Below, one piece after another: positions 16,055 through 25,317 of a DNA stretch of 33,291 bases. Below the pieces are notes generated by a model. The model saw only the letters and a list, made by a program, of their open reading frames with translations, was not told the origin of the DNA and ran no database searches. Numbering within the stretch: the stretch's first letter is position 1; each line of letters begins with the position of its first letter. A program made the position numbers and the translations under genes. Source of the DNA: SKVR01 sp041642035 (lineage in GTDB: Bacteria; Bacteroidota; Bacteroidia; Bacteroidales; UBA7960); contig JBEPXC010000013.1 of NCBI GenBank assembly GCA_041642035.1, positions 1 to 33,291 on the forward strand, written 5' to 3'.

Positions 16055-18718
16055 ATGCACTTGTTAAAGAGAAAATTCATCTTCCATTTTTTTGTCGCTA
16101 TTGCTTTGCTGGTGTTTACCTGGGGCTGTTCCACCCAAAAGAATACCTTAGTGAGTCGCAATTTTCATAGTATAACAACAAAGTACAACGGTTACTTTAA
16201 CGCCAGAGAAAGCTATCGTGAGGGCATCAGACAATTAAATGATGCGCATGAAGATAATTATGAAGACGTGTTGAGCATATTCCGCTATGGAAGTGATCAG
16301 CAGGCCTCGAGGGTGGCAGGCAATATGGATGTAGCTTATCAAAAAGCCAGCGTTGCTATCAGAAAGCATTCGATGAACATCAATGGAATAGAATACAACC
16401 GGTGGATCGACGATTCATACTATTTGATTGCACGCAGTCATTATTTTAAAGATGATATTAATCTTGCCATTTTAACCTTTCAATACATAATCCGCCAATT
16501 TGAAACCCCTCTTAAATATAAGTCCAAGATCTGGGTTGCCAAATCATACATCAAAAATGATCAATACAGCAATGCACAGCAGATATTGGAAACCGTAACC
16601 CAGGACATTAGTGAAGGTCTGCTTGATGAGGAGACAAAGCTGATGTACAACATGGTGTATGCCGATTTATTTCTTCAGCAAAGAAATTTTGAACAAGCTA
16701 TACCTTTTATCGAAAAAGCATCAGAGCTTGCCCCTAAGCGTAGTTTAGAAACACGCCTCACCTACATTTTGGCCCAGGCGCATCATGAGCACGAGAACTA
16801 TGCCATGGCACAGCAAGCCTATAAAAAGGTATTGAAACTCAGCCCTGATTTTCAAATGGCTTTTCAGGCCAGAATTAATATGGCCATGGCCTACGACAAC
16901 GACAGTGGTGACAGCCAGTTTATCCTTACAGAGCTGAACAATATGCTTAAGGATAATAAAAACCGCGAATTCAGGGATCAGATTTATTATGCCCTGGCAC
17001 AGTTTTCAATGCGGCAGAAAAAAGAAGAGCAGGCAGGAGAATATTACAAACTCTCCCTGGAGAATTACCGGGGTAATGAATCTCAAAAAGGAATAACTTT
17101 TCTGCGACTGGCTGAAATTGCCTTCGGTAATGAGCATTATATACAATCAGCAGAACTATATGACAGCACAATGGTTTACCTGTCTCCCGAATATCCCGAA
17201 TACACCAAAGCAGGTGAGAAAAGTACTGTGTTGCAAAAGCTGGCCATGCATCTGAGAAGAATTGAGCATGAAGACTCCTTGCAGCACCTGGCCGGGCTCA
17301 GTGCTGAAAAGAGAAATGAAGTTCTGGATGTCATCATTGAAGAGATCCAGGAGCAAGCCCGGCAGGAGCAAATTAAAGAACAGGAGCGTGCCCAGATGAG
17401 ACAACAAATGGCAAGAGGTGGACGGAGTCAAACCCCCGGAGCAGGCGAAGGAGGGTGGTATTTCTACAATCCATCTGCAATTAGCTTTGGGCGTAATGAG
17501 TTTTATGCCAAATGGGGTGAAAGAGAACTGGAGGATTTATGGCGCATCAGCAATAAGAGAGTCATGGCATTTGGTGATACGGGTGATATGGTCATGGATG
17601 AATCCGAACAGGATCAGCCAGGGGGTGCTATAACCAGAGCTTCTTTATTGAAAAATGTACCTACTACTCCTGAGCAGATGCAGGAATCCAATAAGCAGAT
17701 GGCCAATGCTTATTATAATGCTGGGATGGTTTTTAAACAAAAGCTGAAAATGCCATCCGAGGCTATTGAATACTTTGAAAACCTCGTCAGCCGATTCCCT
17801 GAAAATGAAAACAGATTGCTTAGTGCTTATTTTCTTTATGATTTATACACTCAGGCAGGGAATACCACCCAGTCGAATATCTATAAAAATATCATCATTC
17901 AGGATTTCCCTGATACCGACTTCGCTAAAATATTATCCGATCCGGGTTATCGTGAGAGAATTAATTCCCGGCAAAACGAATTCAGAAATCTTTATCAAAA
18001 GGCTTATAATGCTTACACGAGTGAAGACTATTCTTTGGCTATGTCTTTTGTGGAACAAAGCCAGAAAGATAGCCTTACTTCTGATCTTCCCAACGATTTA
18101 GCTGCACGATTCTCTTTTCTTAAAGCCCTTATTCTGGCCAGGACTTCCACGCGCGAGAAGCTTGTTGAGCAACTCACATATGTGAAAGAGAATTTTACCC
18201 AAACAGAAGTGCACGAACCGGCCAATAATCTACTGGCCTATCTTGAATCGGGTGCCGGTGCAACCATGTTATCATCTTCAGAAGAGATTGAAGAAGATAA
18301 CGCTGTTGATAATATAAGGGCTGAAGGGTTATCGCCCGAAAGTGCTGTGTTTTCTTATAAACCCGATGCCGTTCATTTCTATGTTATGGTGATAAATACC
18401 AAGGATGCGCCAATCAGGGAGCTCAGGAATGAAGTCAATACCTTCAATAGGGAAAAATTTGAAGATGATAATCTTAACCTGAGCACCTTGTTTTTTGATC
18501 AAAACCGTCAGCTGATTACCATCACCAATTTCAGTAATGCTGAAAAGGCACTTCTTTATGGAGAAGAACTGATTAGTGAAATGCACAAAAAAGATTATTC
18601 AAAGGAGGCGATTCAGGGTTTTGCCATTTCTGTAGAAAACTATCCGGTTTTTTACCAGGAGCGCAAGCTGGAAGCATATCTTGAATTTTTTAATTACTCT
18701 TATTCTGTAAATGAATAA
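16055..18718 (+). CDS. porW: type IX secretion system TPR lipoprotein PorW/SprE
   Basis: 887-aa periplasmic lipoprotein required in related bacteria for type IX secretion and gliding, linking the outer-membrane and motor parts. I start at the ATG at 16055: the longer frame begins with TTG inside the promoter. The signal MHLLKRKFIFHFFVAIALLV leads to a lipobox ending WGC (Cys25). The conserved early segment SITTKYNGYFNARESYREGIRQL is typical of PorW/SprE. TPR-like helices fill about 100-450, then comes a Q/R/G-rich linker (about 430-470, QARQEQIKEQERAQMRQQMA), more TPRs, and a C-terminal domain (about 760-887). It is divergent from the M23 gene and precedes bactofilin and ATP synthase genes. 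No other T9SS gene is present. Confidence 0.9.
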   Translation: MHLLKRKFIFHFFVAIALLVFTWGCSTQKNTLVSRNFHSITTKYNGYFNARESYREGIRQLNDAHEDNYEDVLSIFRYGSDQQASRVAGNMDVAYQKASVAIRKHSMNINGIEYNRWIDDSYYLIARSHYFKDDINLAILTFQYIIRQFETPLKYKSKIWVAKSYIKNDQYSNAQQILETVTQDISEGLLDEETKLMYNMVYADLFLQQRNFEQAIPFIEKASELAPKRSLETRLTYILAQAHHEHENYAMAQQAYKKVLKLSPDFQMAFQARINMAMAYDNDSGDSQFILTELNNMLKDNKNREFRDQIYYALAQFSMRQKKEEQAGEYYKLSLENYRGNESQKGITFLRLAEIAFGNEHYIQSAELYDSTMVYLSPEYPEYTKAGEKSTVLQKLAMHLRRIEHEDSLQHLAGLSAEKRNEVLDVIIEEIQEQARQEQIKEQERAQMRQQMARGGRSQTPGAGEGGWYFYNPSAISFGRNEFYAKWGERELEDLWRISNKRVMAFGDTGDMVMDESEQDQPGGAITRASLLKNVPTTPEQMQESNKQMANAYYNAGMVFKQKLKMPSEAIEYFENLVSRFPENENRLLSAYFLYDLYTQAGNTTQSNIYKNIIIQDFPDTDFAKILSDPGYRERINSRQNEFRNLYQKAYNAYTSEDYSLAMSFVEQSQKDSLTSDLPNDLAARFSFLKALILARTSTREKLVEQLTYVKENFTQTEVHEPANNLLAYLESGAGATMLSSSEEIEEDNAVDNIRAEGLSPESAVFSYKPDAVHFYVMVINTKDAPIRELRNEVNTFNREKFEDDNLNLSTLFFDQNRQLITITNFSNAEKALLYGEELISEMHKKDYSKEAIQGFAISVENYPVFYQERKLEAYLEFFNYSYSVNE

Positions 18719-18746
18719 AAATCTTTTAATTAGTGGAATTTTGTTT

Positions 18747-18754
18747 TACTTTTG
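18747..18754 (+). promoter_or_regulatory. Bacteroidota -7 promoter box for bactofilin
   Basis: TACTTTTG matches TAnnTTTG. It lies about 110 bp upstream of the ATG, implying a leader of roughly 100 nt. The -33 position reads TTTT. Confidence 0.5.
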
Positions 18755-18864
18755 TTTAGTCTGAAAATGCTCTAACACCTATGTTTCTTTAGAACCTTCG
18801 GATAATACACTGTAAATAACAGGAAAAAAATCATAGAATAATTATAATCTCAGACTAAAAAGAA

Positions 18865-19299
18865 ATGTTTGGTAATAAAAAAACAACTGATACGACAATG
18901 GCAAAGAACAACGAAGCAGAACACACATCTATCAACCTGATTGGAAACGGAACCACCATTAAAGGTGAGGTAAAAAGCAACGGAGATATTCGTATTGATG
19001 GTACGGTTATCGGACAAGTTTATTCCAAAGGAAAGATCGTGGTGGGTAACACCGGCATCATAGAAGGTGAAATATACTGCCAGAATGCCGATTTTTCGGG
19101 AAGTATAACCGCGAAAGTGGAAGTTTCCGAATTGCTTTCCCTAAAAGCCACCTCCCGCTTGAAAGGTGAGATAATAACCAATAAACTCGCCATAGAACCC
19201 GGTTCAAGATTTACAGGCAACTGTACCATGGAAAAAGAAAAAGATGCAGGTTCTTCAGAAATAAAATTTGTTCCTAAGCCTGATCAAATAAAGAAATAA
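18865..19299 (+). CDS. bactofilin (polymer-forming cytoskeletal protein)
   Basis: 144 aa with one bactofilin domain (about 25-125): repeated short beta strands with regularly spaced Gly and hydrophobic residues (LIGNGTTIKGEVKSNGDIRIDGTVIGQVYSKGKIVVGNTGIIEGEI), forming a right-handed beta-helix that polymerises without nucleotide. The flanking ends are polar and disordered (MFGNKKTTDTTMAKNN and a charged tail). Bactofilins scaffold cell-wall enzymes, often M23 peptidases; one such peptidase gene lies about 3 kb away across porW. It has its own promoter box and a perfect terminator, so it is not co-transcribed with atpB by default. Confidence 0.93.
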   Translation: MFGNKKTTDTTMAKNNEAEHTSINLIGNGTTIKGEVKSNGDIRIDGTVIGQVYSKGKIVVGNTGIIEGEIYCQNADFSGSITAKVEVSELLSLKATSRLKGEIITNKLAIEPGSRFTGNCTMEKEKDAGSSEIKFVPKPDQIKK

Positions 19300-19313
19300 T
19301 CTATAGCTTTTCT

Positions 19314-19355
19314 TCAACCGGAATAAAATATATCTTTTATTCCGGTTGATTTTTT
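19314..19355 (+). terminator. rho-independent terminator after bactofilin
   Basis: A perfect 15-bp inverted repeat (19314-19328 and 19335-19349, core CAACCGGAATAAAA, 6-nt loop) followed by six T. It lies 15 bp after the stop codon. Confidence 0.9.
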
Positions 19356-19424
19356 GTGCCCTTTGGCCGGCTTACTTCAGCGTGCTGTTCTTAATTTACC
19401 CCTTGGCATTTAAACTTATATCGT

Positions 19425-19802
19425 ATGTTTCTCACCAGAACTCCATTTTTAAAATTGACAATTGCTTCAATTCTGCTTTTTCTTGGGGTGATTGTTTTTT
19501 CTTTGTATGCTCCCAGCCAATGGGTAAGCCCTAACATATATTATATTGTACCCTTTTTCTATTTGATAACCCTCCTTTCTGTTCTTATTCATCTAAGATT
19601 AGAGAAAACAGGATCGGTTCATTCAAAGATGTTTTTCCTGGTCTCTTCGGGTGTAAAACTGATGCTTTATATCGCTCTGTTGATTTTATACGGTGTATTT
19701 TTCAGAGATGATGTCATTCCATTTTTTATTAGTTTTTTAACTATATATCTAATATACAGCTATTTGGATGTTAGGGCTGCCTTCTGGGTGCTCTCTAAGT
19801 GA
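19425..19802 (+). CDS. four-helix membrane protein in AtpI position
   Basis: 125 aa, almost entirely hydrophobic, with about four membrane helices (about 9-28, 37-56, 67-90, 96-117). It begins MFLTRTPFLKLTIASI at an ATG. It has no clear sequence signature, but its position just before atpB and its four-helix layout match the AtpI-like proteins that precede the Fo genes in many bacteria, where they assist c-ring assembly or ion supply. The 186-bp gap to atpB leaves room for a separate promoter. The role is inferred from position only. Confidence 0.65.
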   Translation: MFLTRTPFLKLTIASILLFLGVIVFSLYAPSQWVSPNIYYIVPFFYLITLLSVLIHLRLEKTGSVHSKMFFLVSSGVKLMLYIALLILYGVFFRDDVIPFFISFLTIYLIYSYLDVRAAFWVLSK

Positions 19803-19988
19803 TACACGTAATTTTTTATAAGAATTTAAGGATGTGTGTTATTTCAATGGCTTGATATTCATTTTTTTGTAAAAGATATTCCTAAACCCATTTTTATAGT
19901 TTTTAAAGTTATCCTGTTTAACAGTGCATGTACTTAGTTTTTAAAGAGAAATAATTTATAAATTGCGGCCCTAAATCTGAGACAAAAA

Positions 19989-21128
19989 ATGGGTCTAATA
20001 GGAAGCGAATACAAGAAGTTTTTTCTAATACAAAAAATAGTGGCAAGAATTATACTACTGATTGTTTTTATAGTTTCTCCGGTTTACCTCAATGCATCAG
20101 AAGTACATGCTTCCGAAGATAATCAGGGGGCAGGAAAGAAATTTGATGCAGGTAAAGTTATTATAGAGCATGTACTAGATTCGTATGAATGGCACATAGC
20201 TGATTATGGGCAAACACACTTTAGCCTACCCTTGCCCGTAATTTTACTATATGAAGGCAATGTTTATGTTTTTTCTTCCGGGCGATTTCATCATGGCGCT
20301 GATGCCTATAAAAATTTCAGAATAGCGCACGAGGGGCCTAAAAAGGGGAAAATTATAAGAGTATTGGATGATGGAGTTACCCCTGACCCTAATGCTTCTT
20401 TTTTACTGGATTTATCTCTCACCAAAAATGTTGTTTCGATTTTTATTACATCTGTTCTTTTATGCCTTTTGCTGGTAAGTGTAGGCAGAACCTATACGCA
20501 TTGTGGTTTTAAACGTGCACCCAGAGGCTTCTCTGCCTTTCTTGAGCCATTAGTTTTGTTTGTAAGAGACGATATTGCAAGAGCGGCTATTCCGGAGAAC
20601 AAGGTTGATAAATTTCTTCCTTACCTGCTTACGCTATTCTTTTTTATATTCTTCAATAATTTATTTGGATTGATACCCTTTTTCCCGGGTGGAGCCAATG
20701 TAACCGGAAACATTAGTGTTACCCTTACCCTGGCCTTGTTTACTTTTTTTACCCTACACCTCTTTGCCAACAAAGAGTACTGGAAGCATATATTTAATAC
20801 ACCGGGAGTTCCTATTTGGCTGAAATTTCCCATTCCTCTCATGCCTATAATTGAAATAATTGGTGTCATCATTAAACCTGTTGTGTTAACCCTGAGGTTA
20901 TTTGCCAATATCACGGCAGGGCATATGATTATTCTTGGTTTTGTGAGTTTAATTTTTGTGTTGGGTGCATCAAGCCCCATGATGGGATTTGCTGTATCGC
21001 CTTTATCTGTGCTATTTGTTATATTCATGAATTTTCTCGAATTGCTTGTAGCTTTTATACAGGCATACGTATTTACCTTTTTTAGTGCCATCTTTTTTGG
21101 AATGGCCGTGCCCCAAGAACATCATTAA
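19989..21128 (+). CDS. atpB: F-type ATP synthase subunit a
   Basis: 379 aa, about 100 longer than E. coli subunit a. The extra part is an N-terminal signal-like hydrophobic segment (about 15-37) and a periplasmic stretch (about 40-150), a known Bacteroidota feature. The conserved core follows, with membrane helices and the essential arginine (Arg303) in VLTLRLFANITAGHMI, which releases the ion from the c-ring. The late segment FMNFLELLVAFIQAYVFTFF is also typical. It is the first gene of the atpB-E-F-H-A-G cluster and probably co-transcribed with atpE, 50 bp downstream. Confidence 0.95.
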   Translation: MGLIGSEYKKFFLIQKIVARIILLIVFIVSPVYLNASEVHASEDNQGAGKKFDAGKVIIEHVLDSYEWHIADYGQTHFSLPLPVILLYEGNVYVFSSGRFHHGADAYKNFRIAHEGPKKGKIIRVLDDGVTPDPNASFLLDLSLTKNVVSIFITSVLLCLLLVSVGRTYTHCGFKRAPRGFSAFLEPLVLFVRDDIARAAIPENKVDKFLPYLLTLFFFIFFNNLFGLIPFFPGGANVTGNISVTLTLALFTFFTLHLFANKEYWKHIFNTPGVPIWLKFPIPLMPIIEIIGVIIKPVVLTLRLFANITAGHMIILGFVSLIFVLGASSPMMGFAVSPLSVLFVIFMNFLELLVAFIQAYVFTFFSAIFFGMAVPQEHH

Positions 21129-21178
21129 CTTTTATTTATATTGTCAAATAATTTATTTATTTTTAAAACTTAAGAACT

Positions 21179-21457
21179 ATGTTAGACTTATTTATTTTAT
21201 TGCAGACTGGTGCTACTGAATATGCCGCTGAAATAGCTGCTAATTATACCAAAATGGGTGCTGCTTTTGCTGCTGCTATCGCTGTTATTGGTGCCGCTTT
21301 CGGTATAGGGAAAATTGGTAGTACGGCACTGGAATCTATAGCCCGTCAGCCCGAGGCTGCCAATGATTTACGTTCATCAATGATTGTTGCTGCAGCGCTT
21401 ATTGAAGGGGCAACCTTCTTTGCTATTGTAGTTTGTCTGCTGGTTCTTTTTGTTTAA
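21179..21457 (+). CDS. atpE: F-type ATP synthase subunit c
   Basis: 92-aa hairpin of two membrane helices. Helix 1 carries a Gly/Ala packing stripe (GAAFAAAIAVIGAAFGIG, 28-44), followed by the polar loop ARQP (55-58) and helix 2 with the ion-binding Glu76 in ALIEGATFF. The residue after the glutamate is Gly and no Na-type Gln/Ser ligand set is evident, so protons are the likely coupling ion; this is inference. Several copies per complex are needed, and a hairpin right after the gene may favour its expression. The N-terminal MLDLFILLQTG may be a short leader or part of helix 1. Confidence 0.96.
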   Translation: MLDLFILLQTGATEYAAEIAANYTKMGAAFAAAIAVIGAAFGIGKIGSTALESIARQPEAANDLRSSMIVAAALIEGATFFAIVVCLLVLFV

Positions 21458-21473
21458 TAGTATTGAAGCAGGG

Positions 21474-21492
21474 AATACTGATTTTCAGTATT
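21474..21492 (+). promoter_or_regulatory. post-atpE hairpin (possible mRNA stabiliser or attenuator)
   Basis: A perfect 8-bp inverted repeat AATACTGA / TCAGTATT with a 3-nt loop lies 16 bp after the atpE stop in the 98-bp gap before atpF. An upstream AGTATT (21459-21464) can pair with the same left arm, so two hairpins exclude each other. It lacks a T tract, so it is not a standard terminator. Confidence 0.4.
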
Positions 21493-21555
21493 ATTATTAG
21501 CTTTAATGTGTCGGTTGTAACTGGCCGGTAGTGTATTACTTAAATATTTATTGTT

Positions 21556-22050
21556 ATGGAACTGGTATCCCCCGGAATAGGGCTCATTTTCTGGATGACG
21601 CTGTCTTTTGGATTGGTTTTGATTATTCTGCGCAAGTTTGCCTGGAGGCCCATCTTATCAACTATTAAGGAAAGAGAGCATTATATTGCAGGTTCAATAC
21701 GGCACAGCAAGAAAATTGAACGTGAGATGGCTGAATTGGATGTAACCAAAGAAAAGTTGCTCCTGATGGCTAAAAATGATGCCAACGAATTGATAAAAAA
21801 AGCCAAGCAAGATGGCGAGGAACTCATTCAAAAGGCACAGTTAAAAGCACGCAAAGAAGCTGAACAAATAATTGAAAGTGCAAAAAACAGCATTCTGGCC
21901 GAACGAAGAGCTGCTGAAAAGGAAATCAGGGAGCAAATTGTTTTGCTTTCTCTCGATGTTGCCCAAAAAGTAATCAGAGAGGAGTTTCAGGATGTCCAGA
22001 AAAAGAATCAGTACATTACGAAGTTGCTGGAGGATGTGCAGCTCAATTAA
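21556..22050 (+). CDS. atpF: F-type ATP synthase subunit b
   Basis: 164-aa peripheral-stalk subunit. One N-terminal membrane helix (about 7-27, GIGLIFWMTLSFGLVLIIL) ends at the conserved FAWRPI segment, followed by a long charged alpha-helical stretch rich in Lys, Glu and Ala (about 35-160) that dimerises and reaches subunit delta. The length is normal. It is 98 bp after atpE and 37 bp before atpH. Confidence 0.95.
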   Translation: MELVSPGIGLIFWMTLSFGLVLIILRKFAWRPILSTIKEREHYIAGSIRHSKKIEREMAELDVTKEKLLLMAKNDANELIKKAKQDGEELIQKAQLKARKEAEQIIESAKNSILAERRAAEKEIREQIVLLSLDVAQKVIREEFQDVQKKNQYITKLLEDVQLN

Positions 22051-22087
22051 GACAGCATCATAAATTTTTTAATCAAATCGGTTTCAA

Positions 22088-22630
22088 GTGAAGAATCTTC
22101 GCGTATCAAATCGTTATGCAAAAGCATTATTGGGATTGGCTGAAGAAAATGATTTTTCTGAAAGAGCCTTTGAAGACATGAAGCTTGTTTATGATTCACT
22201 GGAATCGAGCAAGGAACTGCAGACTACATTAAAAAGCCCAATTGTACGTGTATCGAAGAAATTAAATATTCTCAGGGCAATATTTGAGAGTCATTTGCAT
22301 CCCATAAGTATGCACTATTTGAATATCATTACCAGGAAAAGAAGAGCTTCTCTTATTATGGGTATTGCTTTTGAATATCTTAATATCCACAGAGATCAGC
22401 TTGATGTTGAAATCGTTACCCTGATAACGGCTGGTGACATTGATGATGAGTTAATCACCAGAGCCCGGGCCATAGCATCAACGATAACCCCCAGGGCCCA
22501 TATTGAATTTAACCATGTGCATGATTCCTCTGTTGTTGGTGGGTTTATTCTTAAGATAGGGGATTTACTATATGATGCAAGTGTAAAACGCAAATTATTA
22601 ACCATCAAAAAGCATTTACTGGAATCATAG
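22088..22630 (+). CDS. atpH: F-type ATP synthase subunit delta
   Basis: 180 aa connecting the b stalk to the alpha/beta head. It uses a GTG start at 22088: the protein begins (M)KNLRVSNRYAKALLGLAEE, and the RYAKALL motif is the conserved N-terminal helix, so a later ATG would remove essential sequence. The C-terminal part (VVGGFILKIGDLLYDASVKRKL) matches the delta family. It is 56 bp before atpA. Confidence 0.94.
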   Translation: MKNLRVSNRYAKALLGLAEENDFSERAFEDMKLVYDSLESSKELQTTLKSPIVRVSKKLNILRAIFESHLHPISMHYLNIITRKRRASLIMGIAFEYLNIHRDQLDVEIVTLITAGDIDDELITRARAIASTITPRAHIEFNHVHDSSVVGGFILKIGDLLYDASVKRKLLTIKKHLLES

Positions 22631-22686
22631 TAGGGTGGGTCAGCAATGATCTGAATTACGATTCGGAATAAAGAAAAATAAAAATT

Positions 22687-24276
22687 ATGGCAGAAATAAA
22701 ACCAGCAGAGATATCTGCAATTTTACGCAAAGAGATGGCGGGCTTTCAAGTGGAGTCTGAACTGGAGGAAACCGGTACAGTGCTTCAGATTGGAGATGGC
22801 ATTGCCCGCATTTATGGACTTTCGAAGGTTAAGAGTGGTGAGTTGGTGGAATTTGATGGTACTGATCTTCAGGGGGTAGTGCTTAACCTGGAAGAGGATA
22901 ATGTAGGTGTTGTTTTGTTGGGTGAAGCCCATGATGTAAAAGAAGGTCATCTTGTTAAACGCACTAAGCGTATTGCCTCCATAAAAGTTGGGGAAGGCCT
23001 GCTGGGAAGGGTTATTAATACCTTAGGTTACCCCATTGATGGTAAAGGGGCTATTCAGGGAAAGCTTTATGAAATGCCTCTTGAGCGAAAGGCTCCTGGT
23101 GTTATATATCGACAACCGGTTACGGAACCCATGCAAACGGGAATAAAGGCTATTGACTCCATGATACCCATCGGCCGTGGGCAGCGTGAGCTTATTATTG
23201 GTGATCGCCAAACGGGTAAAAGTGCCATCGCCATCGATACTATTATCAATCAGCGCGAGTTTTTCGACAAGGGAGAGCCTGTTTATTGTATTTATGTTGC
23301 TGTGGGACAAAAAGGTTCTACCGTGGCCAATATCATGAGTACCCTGGAGAAGCATGGAGCAATGGAATATACGACCATTGTAACGGCTAATGCAAGTGAT
23401 CCAGCTGCCATGCAATTCTTTGCTCCCTTTGCCGGGGCTGCCATAGGGGAGTATTTTAGAGATACCGGTCGTGCCGCTCTTGTAATTTATGATGATCTCT
23501 CCAAGCAGGCCGTTTCATACAGAGAAGTGTCGCTTCTATTGCGCAGGCCGCCCGGTAGAGAAGCTTACCCTGGTGATGTTTTTTATCTGCACAGCCGTTT
23601 ACTCGAAAGAGCTGCAAAGATTATTGCTTCCGATGAAATCGCTGCACAAATGAATGATGTGCCCGATTCTCTCAAGGGAATCATAAAAGGGGGTGGATCA
23701 CTGACCGCATTGCCTATTATAGAAACACAGGCCGGCGACGTATCTGCCTATATTCCTACCAATGTTATTTCCATTACGGATGGACAAATCTTTCTTGAAC
23801 CCAATTTGTTTAATGCCGGTATACGTCCGGCCATTAACGTAGGTATCTCGGTATCCAGGGTAGGGGGAAATGCTCAGATAAAATCCATGAAGAAAATTGC
23901 CGGAACACTCAAACTCGATCAGGCACAGTATCGTGAGCTAGAGGCTTTCTCCAAATTCGGCTCCGATCTTGATGCCAGCACACAGGCTGTATTGGATAAG
24001 GGATCGCGAAATGTGGAACTGCTTAAGCAAGGGCAATTCAAACCCGTGCCCGTTGAGAAACAAGTGGCACTGGTTTATTGTGGTACAAAAGGATTGTTAA
24101 GAAAGCTTCCACTACGTAAGGTGGCTGCTTTCGAGGAAGAGTATCTTGAATATCTGGATGAAAAACACGCTGATGTGCTTGAACAGCTTAGACAAGGAGT
24201 TTTTAATGATGAAATCGCCAAAATCCTTGAAGATTCGGCCCTGGTTATCGTAACCAAACTTAATGAACTACAATAG
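22687..24276 (+). CDS. atpA: F-type ATP synthase subunit alpha
   Basis: 529-aa non-catalytic nucleotide-binding subunit of F1. Visible features: beta-barrel N-terminal domain (VLQIGDGIARIYGLSKVKSGELVEF), P-loop GDRQTGKS (172-179), the LLRRPPGREAYPGDVFYLHSRLLERAA block, and the arginine-finger segment ISVSRVGGNAQ with Arg391. The length and motifs are complete. The catalytic beta subunit (atpD) and epsilon (atpC) are not in this cluster and must be elsewhere. Confidence 0.98.
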   Translation: MAEIKPAEISAILRKEMAGFQVESELEETGTVLQIGDGIARIYGLSKVKSGELVEFDGTDLQGVVLNLEEDNVGVVLLGEAHDVKEGHLVKRTKRIASIKVGEGLLGRVINTLGYPIDGKGAIQGKLYEMPLERKAPGVIYRQPVTEPMQTGIKAIDSMIPIGRGQRELIIGDRQTGKSAIAIDTIINQREFFDKGEPVYCIYVAVGQKGSTVANIMSTLEKHGAMEYTTIVTANASDPAAMQFFAPFAGAAIGEYFRDTGRAALVIYDDLSKQAVSYREVSLLLRRPPGREAYPGDVFYLHSRLLERAAKIIASDEIAAQMNDVPDSLKGIIKGGGSLTALPIIETQAGDVSAYIPTNVISITDGQIFLEPNLFNAGIRPAINVGISVSRVGGNAQIKSMKKIAGTLKLDQAQYRELEAFSKFGSDLDASTQAVLDKGSRNVELLKQGQFKPVPVEKQVALVYCGTKGLLRKLPLRKVAAFEEEYLEYLDEKHADVLEQLRQGVFNDEIAKILEDSALVIVTKLNELQ

Positions 24277-24304
24277 CACCTAACTAAAATATTTTTTCCG
24301 CTTT

Positions 24305-25192
24305 ATGGCTAATCTTAAGGAAGTAAGAGTACGTATTGCCTCTATAAAATCCACACGACAGATTACCAGTGCCATGAAAATGGTATCTGCATCCAAGCTG
24401 CGTAAGGGGCAGGTGGCCATTCAAAATCTGCGTCCCTACGAAGAACAATTGCGTTTAATCCTGAATAATTTAAACAGTGGATTGCAGGAAGAGGAAAAAA
24501 ATGTATTGTGTGTTCAACAGCCGGTAAAGAATGCTCTTGTTGTAATCGTTGCTGCCAATAAAGGATTATGTGGTACATTCAATTCCCATCTGTTTAAACG
24601 GGCGGTGATACACCTACGTGAGCTCAAAGAAAAGGGCTATAATATTAACCTTTGGCTTATCGGCAAGAAAGCAGAAGACTTCTTTAAGAAAAGCACTTAT
24701 AAAATACTGGGTACATCTCACGAACTGATTGAAAATGTAACTGTAGACAAAACCTTTACCTTTGCCCGCACGGCAATGAAAGATATTGAGGAGGGGGTTT
24801 TTCAGAAAATAGATTTTGTATACAACCGCTTTATCAATGCTGCCCGATATGACCTTATGGCAGAACAAATTCTTCCCCTAATGCTGGATAAAGTTTCCAA
24901 TTCTGATGCTACCGCAAAAGAAGCAGCGGAGGTAGATTACATTATGGAGCCTTCAAGAAAAGATATTATGGATGAACTGGTACCCAAAGTTATCCAGACA
25001 TATATCTATCGTATTCTGCTAGACTCCTATGCCAGCGAGCAGGGAGCACGAATGACGGCTATGCACAAGGCTACGGATAATGCCACCGAATTGCTTAAAA
25101 ACCTCACCATCACCTATAATAAAGTTCGTCAGTCGTCTATTACCAACGAGATTGTAGAAATTGTAAGCGGTGCTGAAGCACTCAATGGGTAA
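24305..25192 (+). CDS. atpG: F-type ATP synthase subunit gamma
   Basis: 295-aa central rotor shaft. It starts ANLKEVRVRIASIKSTRQITSAMKMVSASKLRKGQ, the classic N-terminal helix, and ends with the conserved C-terminal helix (EQGARMTAMHKATDNATELLKNLTITYNKVRQSSITNEIVEIVSGAEAL). The middle Rossmann-like domain includes AANKGLCGTFN. It is the last gene of the cluster, 28 bp after atpA. No clear terminator follows in the 125 bp before ferritin. Confidence 0.97.
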   Translation: MANLKEVRVRIASIKSTRQITSAMKMVSASKLRKGQVAIQNLRPYEEQLRLILNNLNSGLQEEEKNVLCVQQPVKNALVVIVAANKGLCGTFNSHLFKRAVIHLRELKEKGYNINLWLIGKKAEDFFKKSTYKILGTSHELIENVTVDKTFTFARTAMKDIEEGVFQKIDFVYNRFINAARYDLMAEQILPLMLDKVSNSDATAKEAAEVDYIMEPSRKDIMDELVPKVIQTYIYRILLDSYASEQGARMTAMHKATDNATELLKNLTITYNKVRQSSITNEIVEIVSGAEALNG

Positions 25193-25269
25193 GAGCGATG
25201 CCTGCCCGGAACAAATAGGGTATAAAATGTAATTTTCAATTGTTTAGCAATTTTTCTTTCTTTATTTGC

Positions 25270-25277
25270 TAACTTTG
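25270..25277 (+). promoter_or_regulatory. Bacteroidota -7 promoter box for ferritin
   Basis: TAACTTTG matches TAnnTTTG, about 40 bp upstream of the ferritin ATG. No TTTG is seen at the -33 position. Confidence 0.55.
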
Positions 25278-25317
25278 TGGCTCAATAGTGAATTATTAAC
25301 CATTAAAGTAAGAAGAT

